64,000 bases of DNA. Source: Tupaia tana (lineage: Eukaryota; Chordata; Mammalia; Scandentia; Tupaiidae). Location of the stretch: the NCBI GenBank assembly GCA_026018925.1, contig JAKSZU010000031.1:14056997-14120996 (forward strand), given 5' to 3'. The notes below the pieces were generated by a model that was not told the DNA's origin, ran no database searches, and was given only the letters and a program-made list of their open reading frames with translations. This document shows, one piece after another, positions 10,396-22,192 of this stretch (position 1 is the first letter of the stretch; each line of letters starts with the position of its first letter). Position numbers and translations under genes: made by a program.

Positions 10396-10520
10396 CAGAT
10401 ATGGTAGGTAATGGGGTTGTGTTATAGAGTTAGAGTTTGGTTAGTGGTAGGGTTATGGTTAGTGCTTAGGAGTTAGGGCTTGGTGTTTCAGGTCTGATGA
10501 TGGGGTTAGGTGGTTAGGTT
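10396..10520 (+). repeat. Module c (degenerate telomere-like words)
   Basis: GGTAGGGTTATGGTTAG, GGAGTTAGGGCTTGG, GGGGTTAGGTGGTTAGG. Similar blocks close the other units at 11,736-11,868, 13,426-13,570, 15,280-15,445, 16,970-17,090, 19,125-19,280, 20,823-20,965, 22,045-22,192 and 25,145-25,300. Confidence 0.7.
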
Positions 10521-10756
10521 TTAGTAGTGGGTGGCTGGGGTATATGTAGTCAGGTGTGTGTCCTGAGGCAGACCTGGGGGAATTTAGGGTGCATGCTCAG
10601 TCAAGACTGTCTTGGCACTAAGGCTCCGTCATTTCCTTCCCTGCCGGGTCTAGCTCGGCATGAGCATGTTTCTGTGAGTGTGAAAGGCTGTGGGTTAGGA
10701 ATGGACGCAATAACAAACACACAAATTATTTTCTTATTTTCTTATTTTACACTGAT

Positions 10757-10862
10757 ATTTCATTACTCTGGTATTTCTTTTTTCTACTCTGGTATTTCTT
10801 TTACTCTGGTATTTCTTTTACTTTGGTATTTGTTTTACTCTGGTATTTCTTTTACTCTAGCC
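10757..10862. repeat. 16-17-bp minisatellite
   Basis: About six units of the type TACTCTGGTATTTCTTT with small variations, located in the ERV leader/internal remnant. Confidence 0.9.
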
Positions 10863-10973
10863 TGTCTTTATCTTTTACTCTTACTTTATGTTGTAGGATC
10901 CTTACCTTAATAATATCTGGCTGGATGCAAGGAGTGTCTACTTGCCTGACTCTTTCCTCATACTCAGGCCAGA

Positions 10974-10991
10974 CGTTGGGCGCCACTTCTC
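10974..10991 (-). other. Retroviral primer-binding site, tRNA-Lys type
   Basis: The minus strand reads TGGCGCCCAACGTCTGG, matching the Lys-1,2 tRNA 3'-end complement used by betaretroviruses and ERVK elements in its first 13 bases. A splice-donor-like AAGGTAAG follows about 75 bases downstream (10,905-10,915), as in a retroviral leader. Confidence 0.75.
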
Positions 10992-11515
10992 CAGGACCAG
11001 CTCGGCATGAAAACGTTTCTCTCAGTTGGGAAGGACGCAGATTAGAAATAGATTCAATAACAAACACACAAACACACAAGTATAGAAAAGCGAGGGTTGG
11101 GTGGGCACAGCTTCTCTGATGGAGAAGTTGCGACCTGCATTACCCTCAGGTTTATTCTTTTAAAGGGCAGAAAATAGGGGAAGGGGAAAATAGGGTGCAA
11201 AAGGAATGGTGAAGAAAGAAGTTGAATGCAAAGAAAATAAGGGAGGAGAAATTATAATGCAAAGCCAGTTGGTTTTGGATGTAAATTGTCTGAAGATGTG
11301 AAAATCACTGGTACCATATAATTTCTCTGATTTTTTGGGGGGACAATCTTATAAACGTATGTGACTTTCTTCAGCCTCATACTGGGCAGTATGGGGTATT
11401 GGGTATCAACAATAGGAAGCCAACCATTGACAACAGGCACATACTGCTTTCATATGTAAATACTTTTCAATAGCCCTGCTACAGTAGTGCATATTTGCAT
11501 GTGTCTATAGGCCAC
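10992..11515 (-). mobile_element. ERV LTR
   Basis: Minus-strand order: TGTGGCC start near 11,515, an octamer ATGCAAAT near 11,495, TATA-like TTTATAAG near 11,353, poly-A signal GAATAAAC near 11,152, then U5 ending at the primer-binding site. Boundaries are by eye. Confidence 0.6.
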
Positions 11516-11524
11516 ACGTTTTAA

Positions 11525-11735
11525 TCACATGTTTTCAGATTGGCTGCTCTCCACACTGCCCTGCTCCTGAAGACAGCAGTGTGGGTTGACCCTCTTACAA
11601 CTTATGAAACCCCACATTGGTAATTCTTCCTCGTAGGTATTTCTGCAAAGACAGGAGCTTCTCCTCAGTGTCCACCAGAGAGCACTGCTTGATATTGGGT
11701 GACTCTCCTCATCCAAAGTGCTTACCCATTGTAAG
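11525..11735 (+). repeat. Module b, T1-type distal fragment
   Basis: GCCCTGCTCCTGAAGACAGC, GTGTGGGTTGACCCTC and CACCAGAGAGCACTGCTTG are T1 hallmarks (compare 16,760-16,890). The proximal half is absent next to the ERV. Confidence 0.75.
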
Positions 11736-11868
11736 TAAGGTTTGAGATTGTGTTTTGGAGTTATGGTTGGTTTAGTAGCAAGGTTATGGTTATGGATGTT
11801 TTGAGGTTTGATGATTGTGTTTAGGGTTAGGAATTAGGTTTTAGTGTTTAGGATTTAGTGGGTAAGGC

Positions 11869-12690
11869 TTTTAGGCTCCAGATCCTCAGGTAGACCTTGC
11901 GGGGAGCTGAGGTGTATGTCCTCAGTGAAAGACTGGCTATACACAAGTGCTCCATCATGGCAGATGTTGTACTATAGTCATCTGGTGCAGGATGGAAGGA
12001 TCTGGGTCACAAGTAGGAACTGGAAGAAGGTAGGGTGCATGCCCTTGTCAAGGCTGGTGTTACATCCTCACTCCTTTGTCAGCAGTGGTTAGGTTGAAGC
12101 AGCCTGGTATAGGCTAGAGGACTCCTAGTCTGCAGGCATTCCAGAGGGAGCTACAGTGTGCACCTCGGTCAAGACTGTCGTGGTACCCCAGTGCTGTCAC
12201 TGGACGTGGTCAGGTTGAAGTGAAATCTCTGGTACTCAAGGCAGACTTGGGAAAAGCTGGGATGTGTACTTCTGTCAAGGCCGACATAACACCCCAGCTC
12301 TGTCCCCAGTCGAGGTTAAGTTAAAATGGTTTACGATAGGCTTGAAGACTATGAGTTACCAGGAGGACCTGGGAGGAGGTAGGGCATACATCCTAGACAA
12401 GGCTAGCATGCCAGTGTGGCTCCATTGGTAGTGAAGGTAGAGTCAAAGTGGCACGGCACAGGTTGAAATTCTCCAGATACAAGGTGGACCTGGAGGAAGC
12501 TTAGGAACTCACCCTGGTCGAGGTTGGCACAGCAGCTGGCACCATCAGTAGTGGAGGTTGGGTCAAAGTGACACAGCACGGATGGGAATGCTCCAGGTTC
12601 CAAGAGGACTGGAGGGGAAATTGAGCACACACTGCAGGCAAGGCTGTTTCTACAATGGCTCCGCAAGTGGTGGGGTTAGGGGGATGGAGC
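11869..12690 (+). repeat. Module a array
   Basis: About 6-7 tandem units. Successive units start with GGTGGACCTGGAGGAAGC at 12,483 and AGGACTGGAGGGG at 12,604, giving a period near 121 bp. Confidence 0.8.
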
Positions 12691-12697
12691 TGAGGAA

Positions 12698-13425
12698 GGA
12701 GTCTCCTAATCTCGAAAGTACAATTGTTTAGGGAATAAGTAATTATTCACTCAAAAATCCTTACGTGTATAATCAGTTATGATTTCATTCAGTTCTGTGT
12801 ACATATAATGAATTTCACTTGACATTATTTAGCAGTGTCTTGAATCCATATTATACTCACCTAGAGTTCTGAGGACACTTCCTTAGTCCTGTGATGTGAC
12901 CTCACAGTTATTTCTGTAAAAACATCAGACACTATACTCAGAACACCCATCATACTTCTCCCCTAGGTTTTAAGAGTTGATACAATTACAGACAAGTGTC
13001 CAGATGTGAACCCTGAAGTCAGTTGATCCCACTAAAAATCCAGGAGGGTTTTTAGGCTATAATAATGTGATCTGGTCCTACATTACTGCCTATGGTCAGT
13101 AGGGGAGCTTAGTGGCATCTGACTAGTCACCTTGTCCAGCACCACCCCTAAGATCTAGCAGCGTGGGCTTTGGTGCAGCCAGTGAGTGAGCATAGCCTAC
13201 CTCAGCCATGAGGACAGCAGTGTGGGCAGACACCCTTATAATTTATGAAACCTTCCGTTGATAACTCTTCCCAGTTGGCCCCTCAGTAAACACAGTAGCT
13301 TCCCTTCAGTGCCCATCAGAGAGCACTGCTGGACATTGGGGTGATTGGTCACATCTACAGTGTGAACTCTACCTTAAATCTTGGCCACTACTTAGTGCAG
13401 AGCCACAGTCTGTGGGTTGCTGGAT
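12698..13425 (+). repeat. Module b, type T1 (copy 1)
   Basis: Contains the AT-rich start (AATTATTCACTCAAAAATCC), GTCAGTAGGGGAGC and CATGAGGACAGCAGTGTGGG. The internal pair of CAGNAGGGGGAGC-like sites is weak in this copy. Confidence 0.8.
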
Positions 13426-13570
13426 GTGGTAGGTAAGTGTTGGGATTGTGTTATGTAGCTGTGGTTTGTTTAGTCTTGAGGTTGTGGTTACGGCTTTGGA
13501 GATATAGATTGGTTTTTAAAGTCTTGTGATGCGTTTTAGGTCACGTTTAGTGTTTGGGGGTTAGTTAAGG

Positions 13571-14577
13571 CTGGTAGACTTTGTGTTCTTGGGAAGAGTT
13601 TGGGGGAGCTTGGATGCACCCTGACTCCTTAGTGGCAAGGGTTGAGTCAAAGCAGCCTGGCGTGGGAAGACTATTCCAGAGGCATATCTGTGTGCTGCAG
13701 TATATAACTTGGTCAAAGCCAGCATGGTGGCATTGGTCAGGGTGAGGCTGCTTGGCAGTGGATGTAGGCTTTGGCTCTCATGGAGGAACTTGGGAAAAGT
13801 CAAGGGCTGTGCCAAGGCCAAGAATGGCATGACACCCCAAGTTTGTCATTGGCATTGGTCAGGATAGTGGGTCTGGTGATGTCTGGAAATGCTCTGGGTC
13901 CCTTGGAGGACTCAGGGAAGTCTGGGTATGCATTCCCAGTCAAGATTGACATGACATCCTGACTCCATCAATGTTGCTGTTTGGGAAAAGGTGTCCTGGC
14001 AGTGACTAGAAGTGCTACGTCCAAAGAAAGCCTGGCGGAAGGGAATGTGTGCGCTAGTCAAGACTGATAAAGCACCCTTGCTTTGTGAACAGAATTAGTT
14101 GGTACAGGGTAAGCTGGTGGTGGCTGAAAGGCACAGGGATTTCTGGTAGGTCCTGGGGGCAGCCAGGGTATGTGCCCCAGTCATGACTCAAATGATTTGC
14201 TGGCTCCATTGGTGGCATTGTTAGGGGCAAGGCAGCTCCATGTTGGTTTGAAGGCTTTGGGTTCAGCTGAGGGCCTGAGGTGAGCCAGAATGCATATCCT
14301 AGTCAAGACCAGCATGCTACTCTGTCTCTGTTGGTGGCATTTGTCAGGTCAATGTGTTCTGGCAGGAACTGCAAGGCTTTTGGTCATGAGGAGGAGCTGG
14401 GGATAGCTGTGGTGCACACCCCAAAGTCACCATGACACCAGGTCTGTTGCTGACAGAGGTTGGATTGAAGTAGGGTGGCATAATTTGGAATGCTTTGGGT
14501 CATGAGGCAGAACAAGGGGAAGCTAGAGTACACATGCCTGTCGAGACCAGTGTCACACTCCAGCTGCATCGGTTCTT
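13571..14577 (+). repeat. Module a array
   Basis: About eight ~122-bp units; GGAGGACTCAGGGAAG at 13,905 and AAGAAAGCCTGGCGGAAG at 14,023 mark neighbouring units. Confidence 0.8.
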
Positions 14578-15275
14578 AGAAAGGAGCGTCTTTATCCCAA
14601 AAACGTAATGTAAGTGAATAAGGAAACTTTCACTCAACATATTGTAATTTGATCGTCACTTATGAATCCGTTCCATTCCATGTAATCATCAGTATTGTCT
14701 GACCTTATTTAGCCATGTTATGAATACATCGTTTTCTCATCTATAGTCCTAGAGAACTTCTTTTAGTCCAGTAATGCAACTTCCCAGTTATTTCCATAAT
14801 GACCTCAGATACCACACTCAGGACAACCATTATAGTGCATCCTTAGGTCTTAAGAGTCCATCTGATTACAGAGAAGTCACCAAATATTAACCCTAAATTT
14901 GATGGATTCCAACATACATACAGCAGGGTGTTTTAAGTTCTGTTAGTGTGATTTTATCTTCTACCACCTCCTCTGGCCAGCAGGCAGAGGTCAGTCTCAG
15001 CTAATCCCACATCTTGTCCTGTATTACCCATGATAACCTCCAGGGGGAGCTTTGTATCACCTGACCGGAGAGGTTTGTCTTCCCATCTCTAATGAATGTC
15101 ATGTGGGTGGACCCCCTTCTCACTTGTGAAACTTTGTGTCTATCATTCTTCCCAGTAGGTACCTCAGTGACCACAGGACATTCTCACTGTGCACTAGAGA
15201 GCACTGCTGGGTATTGGGTGCTGAACATCTGCATAGTGATATCCGGTAATGAGCCACAGCCTGAAGGCTACCAGA
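14578..15275 (+). repeat. Module b, type T2 (copy 1)
   Basis: T2 marks: GGCCAGCAGGCAGAGGTC, AACCTCCAGGGGGAGCTTTG, AGAGGTTTGTCTTCCCATC and GTGAAACTTTGTG. Two CTCF-like words about 85 bp apart. Confidence 0.8.
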
Positions 15276-15445
15276 GATGGTAGGTAAGGATTGTGGTTGG
15301 GTTTTGGTTTAGGGTTGTCGTATAGTTAGGATTACAGTTAGGAGTTAAGAGTTAGGGATTGGGGTCTGATGTTTGGAATTATGGTTTGGGGTTGGCATTA
15401 GACATTTCAAGTAAGATTTTAGGATTAGGTGATTATAGGGTCAGG

Positions 15446-16283
15446 ATGGAAGGCTCTGGGTTTACAGGCAGACCTGAGGGGAGCTGTGGTGCACAATACA
15501 GTGCACAACACCCTAGCTATGTAGGCAGTGGAGGTCAGTCCCATCATCCTGGCATGGGCCAGAAGGCTCCAGGTCTCAAGTCATACCTTGTGGGAACTGA
15601 GGTGCACAACACAGTGATGTCTGGTGGAACTCACTGCCTCTGTTGCCGGCATTGGTCAGGTAATAGAAACCTGGTTTGGGGTGGAAAGACTTGGGTGATT
15701 AGGCAGAACTGGGTGTCGCTGGGTGGCACACTTTAGTCAAGGACATTGTAATACCCTGACTCTTTCTGCATTAGAGGTCTAGTTGTAGCAGCTTGATGTG
15801 AACTGGAAGGCTTTGGATCTTGAAGCAGACCTGAGGCAAGTTAGTGTATATGCCCAGATCAAGGCCACCACATTCCAGTTCTTTTGGGGACAGAGGTAGG
15901 GTTAAAGAAGCCTGACCTGGACTGGATGGCTCTGGGTTTTGAGGCATCCCTTGAGAAAAGTGCAGCACAAATCCTCTTCAAGGCCAGTATAACTCCCCAG
16001 TTCTGTTGGTATCAGATGTTGAGGCAAACCACAAATTATGAGCTGGAAGATTCTGGGTCCTAAGGTGGACCTAAGGGAAATGGGTGTGGGGCCTAGTCAT
16101 GGGCATCCTGATACCCTTGCTTGGTATGTGGTGGAATTCAGGGTGAAGCAACCCACTGTGTGCTAAAAGATCTCATTTGTAGAGGCATACCTGGGGTTAG
16201 CTGCTGTGTGCAGTGCATGATTTAGTCAAGGCTAACTCTGCACTCTGTTTTTATTGGCAGCAGGTCCTGAGTGATGAGGATGA
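15446..16283 (+). repeat. Module a array
   Basis: About seven units with the same GGACCT..GGCTGGAAG frame; more diverged at the right end. Confidence 0.78.
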
Positions 16284-16968
16284 GAAAGGAATGCCTTATC
16301 TCTAAAAACACAATGTTACTGAATAAGTATTCACTCGAAATTCCTATGTATATAATCAGTCATTAATTCATTCAGTCTTGTGTCTTTTTAGCAGTGTCTT
16401 GATTCCATATTCTTCTCATCTAGAGTCCTGGAGACCTTTCTTTTGTCCATTGATGTGGCTTTACAGATATGTCCATAATGAGCTCAGGCAACATACCCAG
16501 AGCACCCATTGTAGTTCTTCTGTAGGTTTCAAGTATTGATCTGGCTATAGACAGCTCACCAGATCTGGACTCTGAAGTCAATTCATCGCACAGGATGTCT
16601 GGGAGGGGTTTTATTTGGTTGTTAACCTGATGGTTATGCACCACCCCCTATGGTCATCAGGGGGAGATAGGCCACATCTAACCAGTCATGTTGTCCTACA
16701 TTTGCCTAAGAGCCACCATGGAGATCTCTTGCTCAGCTAACTAGAGAGCATTTCCTGCCCTGCCCCTGAAGACAGCAGTGTGGGTTGACCCCCTTACAAC
16801 TTGTGAAAACCCACATTGGTATTCCTCCCAGCAGGCACTTCAGTAAATGCAAGAGCTTCTCTTCAGTGCCCATCAGAGAGTAAGGCTGGGTGTTAGGTGA
16901 CTGGCCACATGCCCAGTGATTACCTATCTGTCCCAATATAGTGCTGATATGAGGGCTGTTAGATGTGG
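16284..16968 (+). repeat. Module b, type T1 (copy 2)
   Basis: T1 marks: GGTCATCAGGGGGAGATAG, CCTGCCCTGCCCCTGAAGAC, GGTTGACCCCCTTACAAC. 3,586 bp after the start of T1 copy 1. Confidence 0.82.
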
Positions 16969-17090
16969 TAGGTAAAGTTTGGGATTGTGTTATGAAGATA
17001 TGGTTCTTTTAAGTGGTATGGTGAGGTTTGGTGATGGGATTTGTAGTATAGGGTTGGGTTTTAATGTTTAGAGTTTAGCGGGTAAGGCTG

Positions 17091-18419
17091 GTAGGTTCTA
17101 GGTCCCAAGGTGAACGTAGGGGGAGTTAAAGTATATACCCTCAGTGAAAGGCTGGCTAGACACCAGTGGTGCTCCATCATGGTGGAGGTTGTGTTGAAGT
17201 GGTCTAACATGGGCTTGAAGGTTCTGTGTCATGAGTCGGACTGGGGGGAGAGTGCTTGTGACACCTCAATTTATTCAGTGGCAGAGTTTTGGTTGAAGTT
17301 GACTGGTGTGTGCTTTAAGTCTCTGGGTCTGCGGACACATCTGGGGGAAGCTGCAGTGCACAACCTGATCAAGGCTGGCAGGATGCCCTGACTCTACAAA
17401 TTGCATTGTTCAGGGCAAGGCAACCTAGCAGTGGCTGGAAGACTTCAGGTCTCAAGGAGGACCTAGTGAAATCCAGAGTGCATGCCTCAGTTATAACTGG
17501 AGGACATCCCAGCTGCATTTGTGTACCTGGTCAGGTCAAGGCATCCCTGCAGTTGCTGGATGGCTCCAGGTTGAGTAGGATTTGGGGTAACAGGATTTGG
17601 TCAAGGCTGATGTGACAGCCCTGTTTAGTTCATGGCATTGGCTGGAGCAAGGTGGTCCAGTGGTGGCTGAAGGGCTCCGAGTCACAAGGAGTACCAGGGG
17701 AAGCTGGACAAGACCAGCATGTCACCTGGGCTTTGTCAGGGACTTTGGACAGGGCAAGAGACCTAGTCATGGCTGGAAGTCTCAAGGTCCTTGGAAGGAC
17801 TTGGGGGACCTGTTGTACATGCCTCCATCCAGGTTGGCAGGACAGCCTGGCTACATCAATAGTATTTATGTTGAAGTGGACTGACAGTGGCTAGAAGGCT
17901 CCAGATACAAGGAAGGCCCTGGGGGGAAGCCAAGGGGCATGCCTTTGTCAAGATCAGTGTGACACTCCAGTTTCTTCAGTGGCATTGGTTGGGGTGATGC
18001 AGCCTGATAATGGCTGGAAGGCTTTGGGTCCTGGGAAGGACCTTGCGGGAGGTGGTGGGGGTGTTACCTGGTCAAGACTGTCAGAACATCCTGGTTCTGT
18101 CAGCAGCATTGGTTGGAACAAGGTGGCCCGTTGGTGATGGGAAGGGTGAACTGGGACTCATGCCTAGATCAAGACTAGCATGACACTCTACCTCTGCTAG
18201 TGTTAAGGTTTTGGGTCCTGGGAAGGACCTTTCAGGAGCCAGGGTGCATGCTTTGTCAAGACCATCATGAGAGCCTAGCTCTGTCAGTGTCACAGGTCAG
18301 GTTGAAGAGGTGTGTGGTGGAATGATCTAGTTTCCAAGGTGGACTGACAGGAAGATTGGGCATGTACCCCTGTCAAGGCCAATTTTGCACTTCATCTCTG
18401 TCAGTGACAAGACCAGGGG
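17091..18419 (+). repeat. Module a array, expanded
   Basis: About eleven units. Open frames on both strands here (up to 95 codons) come from the repeat and are not conserved between units. Confidence 0.78.
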
Positions 18420-19118
18420 CTTAGAAAGGAATGCCTTAATCTCCACAACACAATGTGATTGTATAAGGAATTTTTCACTCTATTTTCCTAATTCAGTAAT
18501 TAGTCATGAATCCCTTCAGTCACATATAATCATTGCCACTGTTGATTGACCTTGTTTATCAGTGTTCTGAATCTACTTTCTCAGGCAGAGACTTATCTTT
18601 AGTCCAGTAATGTGACTTCACAGTTATTTCAATAATGACCTTAGGCATCATAACCAGAACACCCGTCATAGTTGTTTGCTAGGTCATCTTGTTATAGACA
18701 ATTCACCAAATCTGAACCCTAAATTTGATCCCACCCAATAGTTGGGAGGAAGTTTTTATCTCTGTTTATGTTACTTTGTCTTGTACTACCTCCTATGGTC
18801 AGCAGACAGAGCTGAAACTCAGATAACTACATACCTTGTCCTACATCGCCGCAGATAGCCAGCAGGGGGAACTTTGGATCAGCTAACCAGAGAGGCTTGT
18901 CTTTCCCATCCCTGATGAGAGCAATGTGGGTGGATCCCCTTTTCACTAATGAAAATTTGTGTTTTTAATTTCTCCCAGTATGCATCTCAGCCACCATGAG
19001 GAGTTTCTCTTCATTGTGTACCAGGAAGCTCTGCTGGCCATTGCATACTGTCCTCTCCCACAGTGAGTATCACATTCATTCTTGAACATGGTGCTTAGGC
19101 ACAATCTGAGGGCAACCA
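18420..19118 (+). repeat. Module b, type T2 (copy 2)
   Basis: T2 marks: GGTCAGCAGACAGAGC, AGCCAGCAGGGGGAACTTTG, AGAGGCTTGTCTTTCCC. 3,842 bp after T2 copy 1. Confidence 0.82.
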
Positions 19119-19280
19119 GAGATGGTACATAGGGATTGTGTTTGGGTTATGGGGTTAGGGTCAGGTTCATGTTAGGGTTATGGTTATGGGCTAGGAGTTA
19201 CGGATTGGAGTTTGAGTTTAGGAAGTATGGTTTGTGTGTTGACATTAGCATTTGCTGTAAGATTTGTAGGTTAGACTACC

Positions 19281-20125
19281 AGTGGATCAGGGTGGAAGGC
19301 TCCAAGTTTAGAGGCAGACCTGAGGGGAACCTTTCATACACTCAGTGGTCAAGATTACCATAATATTCTGGCTCTGTAGGTAGTGCAGGTCAGTCACAAT
19401 GGCCCAGTGTAGCCTTGGAGGCTCCAGGTCCCATGTAGTATCTTGGGATAGCTGGGGTACACACCATAGTGAAGTCTGTCATGACTCCTTGACTCTGTTG
19501 CTGGCAGTGACTGGGTCAGTGCAGCTAAGTGTAGGCTGGAAAGCTCTGGGTAATGAGTCAGACCTGGGTGCATCTGGGTTGCACACTTCGGTAAAGGTTG
19601 GTGTGGCACTCTGACTCCTTTGGAGCAGAGATTGGGTTGAAGAGTTTTGACTACAGACTGGAAGGCTCTGATCCTGAGGTCAACCTGGGGAGAGCTAGTA
19701 TGCATGACCCAGTCTTGGACAACACCATACTACAGGTAATTTAGTGAAAGAGTTAGGTTTAAGAAGACAGGCATCGACTGGATGGCTCTGGGAGATCCCC
19801 CGAGGCAGGGATCTTCGATGTACACCCTGGTTAAGGCTAGCATGATGTCTGCTTTTGTCAGTTGTAGAAATCTGGCCAAAGGTCCAAGTAATAGCTAGAG
19901 GATTCTGGTTCCAAAGCTGTCCCTAAGGGAAGCTGGAGTGCAGGCTCTATTCAAAGCCAGCATGATATCCAAGCTACGTATGTGGTGGAAATCAGGATAA
20001 AGTAAGCTGGTGTGGGCTGGAAGAGCTCAAGTATTGAGGTACACCTGGGGGACGTGCAGTGCTTTGTGCAGTCACGTCTGGCTCTGCATTCTAGCTCCAT
20101 CAGCAGCAGGGTTGGGTGGATGGGG
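19281..20125 (+). repeat. Module a array
   Basis: About seven ~122-bp units. Confidence 0.78.
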
Positions 20126-20822
20126 ATTGGAATGGGTGCTTTAATACCAAAAACACAATGATACTGAGTAATTATTCACTCAAAAAATCCATAAGTGATT
20201 AATCAGTCCTGAACTCGTTCACCATGTAATCACCATGAGTATTGCTTCGCTTTGTTTAGCTGTGTTTTGAATCCATCTTCTCAGATATAGTCCTGGAGAC
20301 CCCTATTTAGTCCAGTTTTGTGAGTTATTTTCTTAATGACCTCAGAGAACACACATAGAACACATATCATAGTTCTCTGTAGGTCTCAAGAGTTGATCTG
20401 GTTATACACAAATCCTCACACCTGAACCTTGAAGTCAGTTTATCCCACAAAACACCCAGGTGTGGTGTTGTTTTTTTCTTTCTGTTTATGTGACTATGTT
20501 TTGTACCACCTGTCATGGTCAGCTTGGGGATATAGGCCACATCTAACCAGTCACATTGTCTTGCACTGCCCCCAAGAGCCAGCATAGAGAGCTCTGGCTC
20601 AGGGTCTTTCCTGCCCTGCCTCTGAGGACAGCAGTGTGTGGACCCCCTTACAACTTGTGAAAACTCGCATTGATAATTTTCCCAGCTTGCACCTCAGTAA
20701 ACACATTGTCTTCTCTCAGAGAGCATTGCTGGGCATCAGGTGACTGGCCCCATCTATGGCAGTACCCATATGTGCCCCAACCTAGTGTTGAGCCACAGCC
20801 TGTGGAATGCTGTATGTCATAG
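20126..20822 (+). repeat. Module b, type T1 (copy 3)
   Basis: T1 marks: CCTGCCCTGCCTCTGAGG, CAGCAGTGTGTGGACCCCC. 3,842 bp after T1 copy 2, the same spacing as the T2 pair. Confidence 0.82.
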
Positions 20823-20965
20823 GTAAAGGTTGGCATTTTTTTATGGAGTATGGTTAGGACTAGAGGTAGGGTTATGCTTACAGGTGTTTGAAGTTTGGTG
20901 ATTCGGTTACAAGTTACTGGTTAGATTTTATTGTTTTGTGGTTAGAGGATGAGGCTGATAGTATG

Positions 20966-22044
20966 CTTTTGAGGTGAACCTGGGGGTGACCTGGAGTGTA
21001 TGCCTCAGTCAGTGCCAGCTTGATATGAAGTTTTCGTTAAGGTGGAGGTTGTGTTAATGTGGGCTAGGGTTTGCTGGAAGGCTGTGGGTCATAAGGTGGA
21101 CCTGGGCAGAGTTTGGGTGCATGACCTGGTTAAGGTCACTGAGACACCACAATTCCTTCAATAGCATAGGTTTAGTCTAAGCAGTTCAGTGTGTACTGGA
21201 AGCCTTGGGATTTATAGGTATACTTGGGGGAAACTGCAGTTCTCACCCCAGTCAAGGCTGGCATGATACTCTGGATGTGTTAGTGGCACTGGTCAGGGAC
21301 ATGTGGATGGATGGTGGCTGGAGGGCTTTAGGTCATGAGGAGGACCTGGAAAAATCCATTTGTGCCTTGATCAATCCCAGCACAACACCCCGGCTCCATC
21401 AGTGTTGGTTGGGTTGAGGCATCCCTGTGGTTGCTGGAAGGCTTTAGATATAGAGTAGGATCTAGGGTAGCTGGGATGAACTCACTGGTTAAGACCTGTG
21501 TAACACGCTGGGTCTGTCAATGGCATCGGTTGGGGTCAGGCAGCCTGGCAGGAGCTGTATGCTCTGGGACAAGAAGAGGATTTGGGGGAGCTGAGGCTTG
21601 TGCCGTGGTCAAAAGCACTGTAATACCCTTGCTCTATTGGCTGGCTTGGTGAGGGTGAGGTGGCCCATCATTTGCTGAAAGGCTTCGGTTCTTGAAGAGG
21701 ACCTTGGACAGCTAGGGTGAATACCTTGGTCTGTAGAGGCATGACACCCATATGATGTTGATGGCTTTGGAAGTGGAGAAGTTACTTTGTGGTGACTGTA
21801 AGGCTCAGGGTCCTGAAAATGTTTGGGGGATCTAGAGTGCATGCCTTGGTCAAGACACACAGCACCTCAGCTCAATCCACAACATTGGTTTAAGTTTGCC
21901 TGGAGGTGGCTGGAAGGTTCCAGGTCTTGGGAAGGATCTTGGGTGATCCGGGGCATGCCCCAGGCAATAACAGTGTGACACTCCAGCTTTGTTGATGGCT
22001 TCGGTTGAGGTGAGGCTGCCTTGTGGTGACTGTATTGCTGGAGA
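20966..22044 (+). repeat. Module a array
   Basis: About nine units, closed by a module c block with no module b between, so one module b has been lost here. Confidence 0.78.
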
Positions 22045-22149
22045 TAGAAGGTAAGACTAGCAATTGGGTTATGAAGCTAAGATTGTGTTAGTGTTAAGAT
22101 AATGCTCATGGGATAGGTGTTAGAAAATTGGGATGCAGTTTATTTTATG

Positions 22150-22192
22150 GTTGGGGTTAAGATCAGGGTCAGGATCAGGATCAGGGTCAGTG
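22150..22192 (+). repeat. TCAGGG/TCAGGA hexamer run in module c
   Basis: GATCAGGGTCAGGATCAGG and its continuation form about six tandem 6-bp words. TCAGGG is a known telomere-variant hexamer. Confidence 0.75.

Larger units (their letters stand above)
10630..11515 (-). mobile_element. Class II (ERVK-like) endogenous retrovirus relic
   Basis: On the minus strand there is an LTR (10,992-11,515), a primer-binding site, a short leader, then a U5-like segment again near 10,640-10,725 sharing TTTGTGTGTTTGTTATTG and CATGCCGAGCT with the first. This suggests two LTR remains with almost all internal sequence lost. No gag, pro, pol or env is present. A 17-bp minisatellite has expanded inside. It lies within the first subtelomeric units, so it is either an old insertion carried with them or the cause of the broken module order there. 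Confidence 0.7.
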
